Assembly (NCBI RefSeq): GCF_026914185.1
Contig: NC_070564.1
Coordinates: forward strand, 4,650,001-4,714,000
DNA: 64,000 nt
Source of the DNA: Puccinia triticina
Taxonomy: Eukaryota; Basidiomycota; Pucciniomycetes; Pucciniales; Pucciniaceae
Reading direction: 5' to 3'
Numbering within the stretch: the stretch's first letter is position 1; every line of letters begins with the position of its first letter. Of this stretch, positions 45,217 through 55,903 are shown in pieces. A program made the translations under genes and the position numbers. The notes under the pieces are model-generated. The model was not told the origin of the DNA and ran no database searches. It was given only the letters and a program-made list of their open reading frames with translations.

Positions 45217-46210
45217 ATGTTCTCCCGGCTATTGTTCCTGATAGTGAGCAATTGATATGGCCATTCACAGTCCGTTGCTCAGACTGACCATATGATTCTC
45301 CTCAATAGATTTTCCAGAAATACTCTTGTATGGAATCCCCTAATAGAATAGGTCATCTTGCTGTCAACTTAAAAGCAGAGACTCACTCTGCAAAATCAAG
45401 CAACATAGCATCTGCAAGTGCCATACAACCAATCAAACACCAACCGGCACTTGAACATTCCATGTACTTACAGGCTTCATCATCCAATGCATTAGTAGAT
45501 TTTCAAATAAATAAAGTGAGTTCTTTTCCAAATCATCTGATCTGAAGATTTTCTTGATGACTGATAAGTTGGGATTCCAGGGGCACAATTCCAATTGTCT
45601 CACAAGATTGATTGAAGGCAAATTCAAAGGAGAGTATATGATTAATTCAACAACAGTCCCTGAAAATAAAAAATCAAAATCAAATAATATGCAAACACAG
45701 AACATTGGTTTGTGGCATGGTGATAGAATTGGAAATTGTATAGATGAAAATATAAAAATGATGAAGAAAACTGTGAATGTCAATGGAGCCCAAACTAATT
45801 CAGTGCAAGAATCCAATCAAGACCACCAAATTGATCATGACATTGAAGCAAAAAATGAATCTTCTGATTGTTTGATTTGTTGGTAAGGAATGGAGGCCAG
45901 CAATGTATGTTTTCTACAGAGTTGCACACATCAGATGCACAAAGATTGCCTTTCTAAATGGCTGTTTGGAGAAAAAAATAGATCAACATGTCCAATCTGT
46001 CAAGTGCACATTTCATCAGAAGACCTGGAGGATCTTTTGATAATGTTTCAAAGTAAAAAACTTCTCAACACCCAAAGGTCAACAGAGGTGGAAAGACTGA
46101 TGTTTCGCGTTTTGACTTGCGGTGACTTGGGAAAGAAAGCCATAATCCCTTGGACAGTGGCAATTTTCTGTCTGGCAATTTGGATTTGGTCAATGTTTCA
46201 TTCAAAATAG
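45217..46210 (+). pseudogene. RING-H2 membrane protein paralogue with one stop
   Basis: The architecture is identical to the copy at 30350-31242. Exon 1 is 45217-45243 (MFSRLLFLI), exon 2 is 45318-45515 and exon 3 is 45581-46210, with introns of 74 and exactly 65 nt and the same GTGAGY donors. Exon 3 has a longer linker than copy 1, a RING-H2 (CLIC, CTHQMHKDC, CPIC) and a C-terminal hydrophobic segment (IIPWTVAIFCLAIWIW). One in-frame TAA at 45884-45886 falls inside the RING, four codons after the first ligand pair. The rest of the frame is open. Either a recent null allele or a sequencing error is possible. A GTAAGG at 45883 looks like a donor, but splicing to the next AG leaves a TGA. Confidence 0.75.
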
Positions 46211-47849
46211 CCAAGTTTTTAATTACACTTATAAAAAATACACATTTCTTTCGATTCTATGAATAAATTCTACAAGGGCATTGAGTGCCACCAAACTTCC
46301 TCCTTTGTAACCGCAATTTAACCTCTCTCCGGTCAATTTAAATAATAAAGTGGTAATTCCACTTGATTGTTTGTTGTTTTGGGTTAATGTCCCATTTCTG
46401 TGAAACTCAAGGTTGAAGCCTTAGCCTTTGCCTCTCCCAGAACGTCAGCCATAATCACACTCCATGCCAGGCAATTGAATTTCAAGTTTTTGGGCCCCTC
46501 CCATTTTTCAGATGGCTGGGATTTAGTGGGGGTGTCTGTTTTTTTCCCTTGAAAGTCAGCTTGCTCCTGATTTTCAGGCTGCCTCTTAAGAATGTTTGTT
46601 TTATCAAGAGCTTCATACACTGATGAACCATTAATTGGGTGTTTTTGATTCTGTGGCGATTGTAGAGTAGCATTCCTGTCATGATGCAAAGTGATAAGCA
46701 ATGTTAATGATTTTGGTAAGACCACCAGGAAAAATGCATTGTCACCATACATCAGGTGACATCAAGTAACAATGGCTGCTAATTTGTTCCTGCTCTGGCG
46801 CTATGTACAACAAATACATAGGCTACAATGGCCCCATTGCTTCCTACAGGTGGCTGTGGTGCCAACCTGTCTGCAACAGTGCATTTCTGCCAACATGAAT
46901 CCAAACACGGATTTGAGCAGTGGGTATCAGCTTGGGGCAGCTTATTGCCCTATCCTGTGTGAAACCTTCCCACCTTGGAAGGTTTCACAAAATCACACGT
47001 TGTAAAGCTCAAAAGTGTTCCTGAGAACCTTTTGCTGAGTGCGGAAAGGGATGTATGAGGAAACCTCTGCCTTTCCTGGTTCACTAGACACTAAAACAAG
47101 CCCACCAATCTCAGATTGGCAGGTTTTATGTAGTGATAGTGGAGTGTTATCAAAAGATAACTGTTGTTATAAAGTGGGTGCGATGAAGTTGCTAAAATGT
47201 GTTATGAGTGAGGAGTCTGGACTTCAACCAGGTGATAGTTGGTCAAAGAGGACCCCTCAGAGGTTTGTGTCATGTAATGTGAGTGCTGTGTAGAGTTGTT
47301 ATTTCGTGTGTAAGTGTTTTGTAACGTGTGTAAAACCAAAATATAGGGTGACTGGTATATTGTGGAGTGAGCAGTTGTGTACTTTGTTATAGGGGAAACT
47401 GAGTGCAGGTAGTCTTCTGGGGGAAAGTTACAACAGGGGAGGAGAGCCTCCTTTTATAGACAACAGTGAGGGATTTTAGCTCCAGAGGAGCTCCACATGA
47501 GATATTTTAGCTAGGTAAATGAGGGTTTTTGGCTAGTACATATACTGAATGGGTGAATGTGATTGGTCAGGACAGTACAGGTGATTATGGGTTATGACAT
47601 GCAGGCTGAATCAGGGGGTGTGATTGGTCAGGACAGGATGTTAGTGTAGTCATGCTGTAACCAGGTCACCTGCTGTTGTTATGCAACAAAAATCCACTAG
47701 CGCATGCAGCTAGTGACATGCAGCTAGCACCTGCATGAGTGCCTGCATGTGTAGACTGTATGTATTTAAGTGATGATGCAGCTATGTGTAAATATGTATG
47801 TAGCTATGTATGTAACCGTGTGTGTAACTAAGTGTTGTAAATGTGATGA
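46211..47849. other. No recognised gene; dispersed repeats
   Basis: A hairpin at 46958-46989 is listed separately. 47395-47520 resembles about 25980-26100: both have GGGAGAG-type sequence, CTCCTT(A/T)TATAGAC and GAGGGATTTTAGCT. They look like two copies of one promoter- or LTR-like repeat. 47700-47830 is rich in ATGCAGCTAGTGAC and ATGTATGTA words. A 122-codon minus-strand frame at 46384-46752 has no recognisable domain. Confidence 0.4.
46958..46989. repeat. GTGAAACC hairpin, copy 2
   Basis: TGTGAAACCTTCC and GGAAGGTTTCACA form a perfect 13-bp stem with a 6-base loop. The preceding TTATTGCCCTATCC and following AAA(A/G)TC match the copy at 39836-39867. Confidence 0.65.
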
Positions 47850-48149
47850 ATCACCCAGTTTGATCAAGCCAATCAACTCCAAGAAGAGACAAATCACATT
47901 CAGCAGGAGCGCGCGGACGGCTTACATGTGCAAATCGAGATGACCATCATGGACAAGGACCTCAGTAAGCTCGACAAATTTGCTCAAGAATACCACTTTG
48001 AAAAAAAGAAAGAGATCATTCAAGACATGCAAAGAAACAAAGCTGCCAATCAAGCTCGACAGGATGCTGCCAATCAAGCTCGACAGGATGCTGCCAATCA
48101 AGCTCAATCAACCTCGCAAGCCAATCAACAAGCATATGAAAAAAGATAA
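47850..48149 (+). pseudogene. Coiled-coil second ORF of a PIF/Harbinger element (fragment)
   Basis: The frame reads ...QFDQANQLQEETNHIQQERA and continues through KLDKFAQEYHFEKKKEIIQD into three copies of NQARQDAA, ending YEKR. It is highly charged and coiled-coil-like, resembling the C-terminal part of the Myb/NAM-associated accessory protein that PIF/Harbinger elements carry beside the transposase. It has a stop immediately upstream, so only the C-terminal part remains. It converges with the transposase relic at 48810-49700. Assignment is by context and composition. Confidence 0.45.
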
Positions 48150-48279
48150 CAAAGACCAATATGATGAAGATGAAGATGAAGACACTTTACCTTCCCCATC
48201 TTCTCTTTTTCCTGTATCAGATCCAACTCTCGACCCCAGCTTGGATTTCTTGTAGTTTCTTTCTTATCTAGCCCTGCAG

Positions 48280-48520
48280 CATTGACTTCACTGAGCCCGG
48301 CACATAGCAGCCGGCGTAAGCAAAGAATAAGTCCCTCTGGAGTGTATTGCGAAGTGTTCCTGTGCTGTTATCTTCACTAAGCCGCCGGTGTAAGCAAAGA
48401 ATAATTTTCTGGAGTGTATTGTGAAGTGTCCCTGTGCTGTTATCTTCACTCAGCCGCCGGCACATAACGGCCGGCGTAAGCAAATAAATTTTTCTCTGGA
48501 GTGTGTTGCAAAGTGTGAAC
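48280..48520. repeat. Tandem repeat, period 74-86 bp, three copies
   Basis: AGCCGGCGTAAGCAAA... CTGGAGTGTATTG...TGTGCTGTTATCTTCACT recurs starting near 48320, 48394 and 48480. Internal GCCGGC(A/G)(C/T)ATA(A/G)C(A/G)GCCGGC palindromes give each unit hairpin potential. It sits between the two ORFs of the Harbinger relic. Confidence 0.75.
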
Positions 48521-48809
48521 GGGCAATCTCATGTCTTGCTCCCAATCTGAGGTTACATTGGGAGAAACTGAAGCATCCAAGTGAAAAAGGAAACAAGGTA
48601 TTGCTAGATGGAAAATAGAAAATGCATATATTATATTCCATGGCAATGCTGTCTGTATGTTCGGCATCATTGTCTGAATCCTCATTGGAATCATGTGAGT
48701 CATAATCAATTTCTTCGTTGTTTGAATCATCAATCCTTTGCTCTCTTGATAAACCACGCCGTAAAAATTGCACATTGACAAGGTCTTCAATCAAGTATGA
48801 ATGTTGCAG

Positions 48810-49700
48810 TCAAGATTGAACATCCATTCTTCGGAAGTTGATTTCTTTGCTTGTGAGTGGGGGCTGATTTGGTTCTGGAGGTATCACTCGAGTATTGTAA
48901 GGAAGATTAGTTGGAGGAGCAAAGGAGCAATCATTCCATTTGTCTATGAGCATATTATGTAGGATGATACAGCACATTATAACGTCCTCCATCACACTCT
49001 TGTAGAAAAATCAGCCTGGTCGGTCCAAAATCTGAAAACAGCCCTTTAGAATTCCAAACCCCCTCTCAATATCCTTCCAAGCACCTTCCTGTCTTTTTGT
49101 AAAGTATTTACTAGCTGCTGTTGTGGAGTGTTTCTTTGACGGAATTAAAGTGGCCCAGGGATTGTAGATTCCGTCAACTAGATAATAGCCATAATTGTAT
49201 GTGTTGTCGTGTATCTTGAAGGATACTTGGCAGCCGAGCTTGTGGATAACATCATTGAATAGAGGCAACCAATCAAGGACATTGAGACCCAGGGCAGCCA
49301 AAAAATGCATGCCAAATGTGAGTATCTCGAGTTGTGACGGCTTCAAGAACAATAGTCGGATACTTCTCTTTGCCTTTGTATTGACTGGCAAGCCCTAATG
49401 GGCAGTTTTTCCAGCTCCAGTGGGTGCAATCTAGGCTTCCAATACATCCCGGAAACCCACGCTTCACATTTTGGTGTAGAATTTTCTTCAAGTTGTCCTT
49501 GGTTGGTTTTCTCAAGTAATCTTCACGGTAAATTGCAACAATTGCTTGGGTAGACAGACGTAGGGTGTTTTGACTAGTTGTATCAGCAAGGCGCGAATAT
49601 TCATCAGTAGAATTGGCTGCAACTCCATAAGCTAGCATCCAAAGGGCCGCAGTGATCTTCTGACAGGTACTGAGGCCCAGAAGTCCTGTACAGTCCTAGT
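48810..49700 (-). pseudogene. PIF/Harbinger DDE transposase, frameshifted
   Basis: Reading from about 49700, the transposase begins with a helical region and then shows CIGSLDCTHW (first catalytic Asp), HIWHAFFG, YYLVDGIYNPWATLI (second Asp) and KDIERGFGILKGCFQIL (catalytic Glu region), ending CIILHNMLID. All are hallmarks of the DDE_Tnp_4/Harbinger family. A frameshift near 49285 separates HAFFGCPGSQ from LDWLPLFNDVI, and an in-frame TGA at 49011-49013 follows ILDRPG. The gene is therefore inactive, although catalytic residues survive. An intact-ended Tourist MITE lies 190 bp upstream, and a candidate second ORF lies convergent at 47850-48149. Confidence 0.88.
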
Positions 49701-49885
49701 AAATACAAGATTGATGCTAGTCAGGGATTGATTGAAAACAAAAATGTCAGCGGTGGTGATACCAAGACTAAGTCTTCTAGCTACACCAGCTGCAAGAAAT
49801 ACCAAATGTTATTTGGAGGATGAGATAATAGCACGGTTTCTGATATAGAGTGCTGGCAAAAAGAGATAATACAAATTTTATCTTA

Positions 49886-50046
49886 GGCCCCGTTTGGCTG
49901 CCGCGTTATACGTCATAAATTGTTGAATTTATGACGCCGCGACCCAAAGTTCGCCCCCTGTTGCCACCAAAACTTTGAAACCCCCGGGGGTCGCGCGTCA
50001 TAAATTCGACCATTTATGACATATAACGTGGCAGCCAAACGGGGCC
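49886..50046. mobile_element. Tourist-like MITE, 161 bp, TSD TTA
   Basis: Perfect terminal GGCCCCGTTTGGCTGCC and its inverse are flanked by TTA (49883-49885 and 50047-50049). Subterminal ATACGTCATAAAT palindromes extend the match to over 35 bp. A sister copy is at 7469-7621. TTA and the GGCC(C/T)CGTTTGG terminus are typical of PIF/Harbinger MITEs. Confidence 0.92.
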
Positions 50047-50049
50047 TTA

Positions 50050-51672
50050 TTTTATAAATGGAGGGGCTTAACTCTGAGAGCTAAGGGTAGTTAAGTGCCC
50101 TCCATAAGTGTTCAGGGCCTGTTTAAACAGGGGTAGTGGAGTGCCTGATACAGCGGGGGCCTGATATTCAGGTTTGGTTTGCTGAGGTTACCCCAAACTA
50201 GATCTTTTAAGAGAAGATCTGAGAGAAATAAGAGGAACTTGGCTTACTCACCGAAGGGCCTTTGCTATTGAGGTGACTTACAGAGACGGCGGAGAAGCTT
50301 TTCCTCTACAAGGGATATTGGTGAAGAAGAGATAGCGCGACAAGAAGTGCGCTACGGAGATAACTTTTGAGCTTCAGACAAAACTGACAAGACGGCGGTG
50401 TATGCTGGACAAGTTATGAAGTCGAATAGGTACAGAGAAGTGCTTGTTAGTTGGGTGTGTGAAGATGTCTTTTTTCTGTAGCGGGAAAAGTTCTTGTCTT
50501 ATATAGCCCACTGTCAGGATCTTTCTTTGCCCTAAGAATCCACGTTTCTAGGGTTAGTCCTAGACGTTACGGGAGCTCATCTTCCTGTTTTAGCATTTGT
50601 TACAAAGATGAGCTCCTCTCTCAACAGAGGTCTGTTTTATGTACTAAGATGAGCGCTTTGTTCTTGTTACAGCGACTCTCTTTGCAAATGCTTATTTTTT
50701 GAACATCTTTGTTATAGTATTCATCGGTCATAGTCGCACATTTACCAGCGTAAGTTTAGAATTGGTCTGCGGTTTCATTTTTAGTAGGATTTTAATGCAC
50801 AATAATATTTGCAGACCTTTCTTTGTATTTTCATGGATTATAATTTTGTATTTTTACACCTCCTTTTTATTACTTTTTGTAAGGAGGCGCTATTTTTTAT
50901 ATTTTATGCTTAGATTTTTTGTACGCTTCAAATGAAGCTCTTTTTATGTTTTTATTGTTTAGCTAGCTCTGATACAGTAACTAGCTGACAAAAAAGATTA
51001 GAAAATGAACTCACTGGCTTCTGTAAAAAGTATGTGTTGTGTTCAACAATATCTTGTTCAATCCTCATGAACAAGAAATTCGAAAACGCCTTTTGAAATC
51101 CTTGTCACTGTAAGTAGAATTTTCCACAAAGTAATTGTTATTATGGAGGTACTGGCCCGCCAATTTGGCCAGCAAATTCTCAAACTGAAAAGTGAATTTT
51201 TGAACAGAACTGAAGCACCAAATCTGCCAATACAGCAGGATAGACCCACATTCCATAATGTTCCACCCCACCTGAAACACATGTGGAAAGACTGCGGTGG
51301 GAGAACTGCGTAAATCATTAGGCATCCATAAGAATGCAGTGATACCAAGCCAATATAACAGTCAATCACGGTTTTTTATTGCAGTAACTTTGACCAAGCC
51401 CTATGCACCTGGCGGTTGCCAACCCTAACCTTGTGAGACCAATTAACCGTAACTTATGTATCCACCTGCCCCAGCTCCCTCCTGACTGCTTAATTACAGG
51501 ACTTGGGCGTGTGTAGATCTTACCACGGTGTGCTCTTATCAATCAGGTTAGTGCATAGCTATGCAATCAATACGTCTGATATGAGGACTCGTGACTTTGG
51601 TGTGAACTTACCCCATCAGGTAATCTCTAGATTCTTCAGTTCTCAATCAACATCCTTGCTCCCTACACCACC
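50050..51672. other. No confidently recognised gene
   Basis: Mixed sequence. At 51325-51065 (minus) an open frame containing FQVGWNIMECGSILLYWQIW and LAGQYLHNNNYF has a protein-like look, but I do not recognise it, and neither end connects to further coding sequence. 50690-50940 is very A+T-rich. No repeat ends could be set. Confidence 0.35.
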
Positions 51673-53062
51673 ATGCGTGTCCACAATCAAAAATTTAGGC
51701 CCAAATTTCAATCTGTGGTCAAACAATTGGTCAAATCTGGCCTTACTGATATCCAAATACTGCGGTCCCTGAAGCAAAGTCACTCAATCACTGTCTCTCA
51801 ATGCACGTTATCTTGCTGTAAAGCAGAATGGGGATTGATACGGCAAGCCTCCCAGCAAATGGCCAACATCAAAGAAGAAATCCAGAAATAATTTGATCAA
51901 GGATTAACCTATCCACAGATTCACTACGCACTGACCACTTCTCACCAGTACACCGGTTCTAAGCGTAGTCTTGAGTAAAAAATTGCTTCCATGCAATTAT
52001 CAACACGATTGGACGACTTGGATTCAGCAAAGGTGACCGTTGAGGCTGTTGTATTGTGCATAATGATGCTTCATCAGGTGCCAGAGGGACGGAATTTTGG
52101 GTACCGGCGGTTGCAACAGCTTCTCCAGTCAAATTTTGGCATCACACTCCACTAGTAAGTTGTGCTTCAAAGAAACTACAAACTTTGGATGGGCCTTGAT
52201 ACTTTGTGACTTACCCTCTTACTTAGCCTTACTGTTGCGCTCATCAACCGCACATTGGACCCCAATGGTGTAGAAACCCAAGCCAAGAGGGTCCTCAAGC
52301 GACGTGTCTTTAAGACCCCTGGACCTAACTTTACATGGTCTGCCAATGGCCATGACAAGTTGAAGAAGTTTGGGATAACATTATACAGTTTTATCAATGC
52401 TTGGAGCTGCAAGATACTTGGAATTTATGTTCATGTTACAAACAACAACCCGCAGCACATTGGTTATTACTACCTCCAGTTGGTCAAAATACTCGGTGGA
52501 ATTCCAAGACAAACATCAACTAATCGAGGGACCAAAAAAATTCACATGGATGGACATCAAATTAATCTCACTCAGCAATACAATCCAAGTGCAATTGATC
52601 CAACTCAATCCCACCTTTTCACCAAGAGCACACACAACCAGAAAATCAAGTGCTTGTGGTCCCAGCTAATGAAATATTACAATAGTGCGCTGATTGAAAA
52701 ACTCTTCACCGCAATTGAAGAAACTTTGTATGATCCTCAAGATCCTCTACAGCAGTAAGCAATCCATTTACTACACTTTTCAACCGGGAAATTTTCTGAT
52801 CCCTTTGGAGCTCCACAGACTACTTTTCATCTACTTATGGGTTCCACTCATCCAAAGAAGCCTTGACGAATGGGTGAAGAATTACAACCGTTACAAACGG
52901 TGCCTGGACAAGAAGAGCATTCTTCCCAACCGCTGCAGTGCTGATTGGTGCTTCAACTACCCGCAGGATCAAGGTGGTGAGCAAGGTCTAATCACTGTTC
53001 CTCAGAGTGCTGCTGATGCATTGGAACACAAGTTTTATCCTGAAGGCACTGAACTACTTTGA
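51673..53062 (+). pseudogene. Integrase-domain transposase relic, three exons
   Basis: Resembles the intron-containing integrase-core proteins that are repeated in basidiomycete genomes (inference from recall). Exons 51673-52154, 52227-52754 and 52819-53062, with GTAAGT/GTAAGC donors. The N-terminal helix-turn-helix region (KQLVKSGLTDIQILRSLKQ) is followed by LDPNGVETQAKRVLKRRVF, the integrase core around WSANGHDKLKKFG, NNPQHIGYYYLQLVKILGG, NRGTKK, STHNQKIKCLWSQL and a C-terminal PLIQRSLDEWVKNYNRYK. Two in-frame TAA codons (near 51888 and 51976) interrupt exon 1. The first and second acidic positions expected from relatives (DG..DKL and DRGTEN) are Asn here, and the Glu of the second motif is Lys, so catalysis is lost. 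Confidence 0.75.
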
Positions 53063-53180
53063 ACCTCTCCAAAATGGTTTTCCAATACCATCATGGACCT
53101 TCAAGATGGATTAGATCTAGAAATTCCCAATGTCACCGTTCATAATGTGTGGGATGTGTTTTCCCTTCTGCACAACGCAA

Positions 53181-53304
53181 GAGCACGCTGATGGTAACCG
53201 GATGATTCTCGCCTTCTATAATCTTATGAGGCTTCAGGGGTTGTGGTGAGCACGCTGATGGTAACCGGATAATTCTTGCCTTCCATAATCTTATGAGGCT
53301 TCAG
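53181..53304. repeat. Tandem duplication, 67-bp spacing
   Basis: GAGCACGCTGATGGTAACCG starts units at 53181 and 53248. Both contain CCTTC(T/C)ATAATCTTATGAGG and end GGCTTCAG. A 96-codon frame downstream (53349-53639) is not recognisable. Confidence 0.85.
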
Positions 53305-53747
53305 CTAGCTATGAGCAAAGTGGAGTGGCCAAATAAGATGGATGAGTTATGTGTTTGTATAAGGAGGAGACAAGGGAGAAATACACCGTACTTGGGATTA
53401 TGAGCCTGCCACTGGTGATCCAAGGGTTCTTGCCTTCTAAAATATATCGGCTTTGGATAGCTATGACTGTGACCGAAGTGGGGTGGATGGTCAAAAGATG
53501 GCTGTCATGTTATATGAGCCACCCACAACTCAACCAGTGGTTATATTCCTATGGGGAAGAGGTTGAACCAATTGGTATGCCAGAGCCTGTATGGATGAGG
53601 AACAAATTAGAAGGATTCAAACTTGTTGGGTGCATTTGAAGTATAGTATGGAAAAAATGGAGCCTGAGTGCCATGCTTGGCGGTTCAGAGGCGGAGAATG
53701 GCTACTTGGCTGGTTAAATGCCACCCATGGCGGTTGAAATCCAGTAT

Positions 53748-54964
53748 CACCAGGAAAAAAAAATAGTCACTTGATGGCAAGTGACATGATACAGCTTTGG
53801 TTTCTGCTCCAGGGCTACTCCAGCGCTGCTCCAAGTCTGCTCTAATAGCACTTGTAGAGCTTGCAGGACTGCACCAGAGCACTCAATGTGGCACAGTCAG
53901 CTGATCCTAACTTTTTCCCAGGAACAGATGATGCTCATCATAAGCTGAGCAATAGGCATTGACTGAGCCTGGGACAAAGCTGAGCATTGGCTGAGCCTGG
54001 GCCACAGCTGAGCATTGGATATTCCAAGCCTGAAACAAATCCAAGTGTCAGCTGGACCAAGAATATTCCAAATCTGAGCATCAGCTTAGCCAACAATGGT
54101 CCAAAGCTGAGCATCATCTTGGAAAAGGCTTTTGCAGAGCTTAGGATCAGCTGGGACAATACTGTTCCAAAGATTAACACCAGCTGGGCCAAAATTTTTC
54201 AAAAGCTGAGCAATGGCTGAGCCAATGCTGGTACAAAGCTGAGCATTGGCTGAGCCAAGGCTGTTCCAAAGCTGAGTATCAGATTTTTTGAGACTATTAA
54301 AAAGATTAATATCACCTGAGCCAAGGCTGTTCCACAGCTGAGCATCAGCTGAGCCAAGGCTGGTCCACAGCTGAGCATCAGCTGAGCCAAGGCTGGTCCA
54401 CAGCTGAGCATCAGCTGAGCCAAGGCTGGTCCACAGCTGAGCATTGTCTCAGCCAAGGTTGGTCCACAGCTGAGCATAAGCTGAGCCAAGGCTTGTCCAC
54501 AGATGAGCATAAGCTGTTACAGGAGTGGTCAGACTCAGAATCTGAGCATTGGCTGGGCCAAGATTTATCCAAAGCTGAAAATCAGCTGAGCCAATACTGG
54601 TCCAAAGCTGAGCATTGGCTGGGCCAATGATAGTCCTAATCTGAGTCTAAGCTGAGCCATGACTGGAATAAAGCTGAAAATAAGCTGGGCCAGGACTGGT
54701 TCTGATCTGGGCAACAAAGCTGAGCATGAGCTGGGCACCAAAGCTGAGCATAAGCTGGGAGCTAAAGCTGAGTATCAGCTGACCAGAAATGGGGATCAGT
54801 GGTGCCCAGCAAAAACTGAGGATCTCCTGTGGAAATTCTTAAACTGGTTAGATGGTGGGTAGATGGTGGGTAGATGATGGGTAGATGGTGGGTAGATGGT
54901 GGGTAGCCCGCTGGAGCTGGCATGATGTCACTTGTCATCAAGTGACTATTTTTTTTTCCTGGTG
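53748..54964. mobile_element. CACTA-like element, 1,217 bp, TSD TAT, minisatellite core
   Basis: CACCAGGAAAAAAAAATAGT at the left is exactly inverted at the right end, and the TIR extends through CACTTGATGGCAAGTGACAT with one mismatch. TAT flanks both sides (53745-53747 and 54965-54967). The interior from about 53935 to 54800 is a minisatellite of 31-36-bp units such as CCAAGGCTGGTCCACAGCTGAGCATCAGCTGAG (broken here only by variants), and a short GGTGGGTAGAT array lies at 54850-54905. There is no transposase. It lies just upstream of the decayed RING copy. Confidence 0.88.
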
Positions 54965-55144
54965 TATGGACTGACCAATTTGGCGGACTAGTGCCTTGGG
55001 ACGGTGGCAAAGTGGCATTCATGTGGCAAAATTGGCGGTTCCATACCATGTTTCACATTTTCTTGGCCAAAACGGCGGGCCAGTACCTCCATATTGTGCG
55101 GCTTGATGTTCAGACTATATATTTTTAAACCATAGCTTTTCCAG

Positions 55145-55903
55145 AAATACTCTGGCATGGAATCCCCTGATAAATCAAGTATGCTTGTTGCAAGTTTACA
55201 ACCGGCGACTCACACTGCAGGATCAAACAACATGGCATCTACAAGTACCACCCAGCCAATCAAACGCTGTGCGGCAATGAAACCTTTCATGTGCTCGCAG
55301 GATTCATCATCCAACGTATTAGGAGCTTATTGTAGAAATGAAGTGAGCTCTGTTCCATATTAAGAGATCACAAAAGGTTCTTGATCAGTGTCTGATATCT
55401 TGGGAATCCAGGGGAATGATCCCTAACCTGGCGATGTAATGAGGAAGAACATAGATTTGAAAAGTCAAAAAATAATAGAAAACCCCATCAATGAAGCCCA
55501 TGAAGGTCATCCCGCTCGCGAAAGACTCCATTATGATATTGAAACCAAAAATCAAGATACGGTGTGTGTAGTTTGTTTTGAGGATATGGAGGCCAGTGAT
55601 GCAGTCTATGTTTTGGATCAGTGCGAACATTGGATGCACGGACCTTGTATTGCAAAATGGATCTTTGACCACCCAAATAGGCCTACCTATCCAACCTGTT
55701 GAGCGGATGCTTCACCAGACGTGGAGAAACTTGAGATAATTTTCAGCGGGCATGAATTGATGGAATTGAAAAAGAAGGCGGATAGGACAAGACAGATAAT
55801 TCGTTATGTGACTTGGGGCAACATAGGCTTCCTTGCTACTATCCCTTGGACAGTAATACTGACTTCCCTGTTGATTGGCATTCTGTCAATCCTTGGCTAC
55901 TAA
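55145..55903 (+). pseudogene. RING-H2 membrane protein paralogue, decayed
   Basis: The closest relative is the intact copy at 30350-31242. Exon 2 is 55145-55342 and exon 3 is 55412-55903, with a 69-nt GTGAGC intron at the same site. The acceptor TTTTCCAG before exon 2 is conserved, but no convincing first exon is present. The frame is intact apart from two stops: TAA at 55424-55426 and TGA at 55700-55702, where copy 1 has Arg just after the last ligand (CGA to TGA is a CpG transition). One RING ligand is also lost (RPTYPTC instead of RPTCPTC). The C-terminal hydrophobic segment is retained. Confidence 0.85.
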
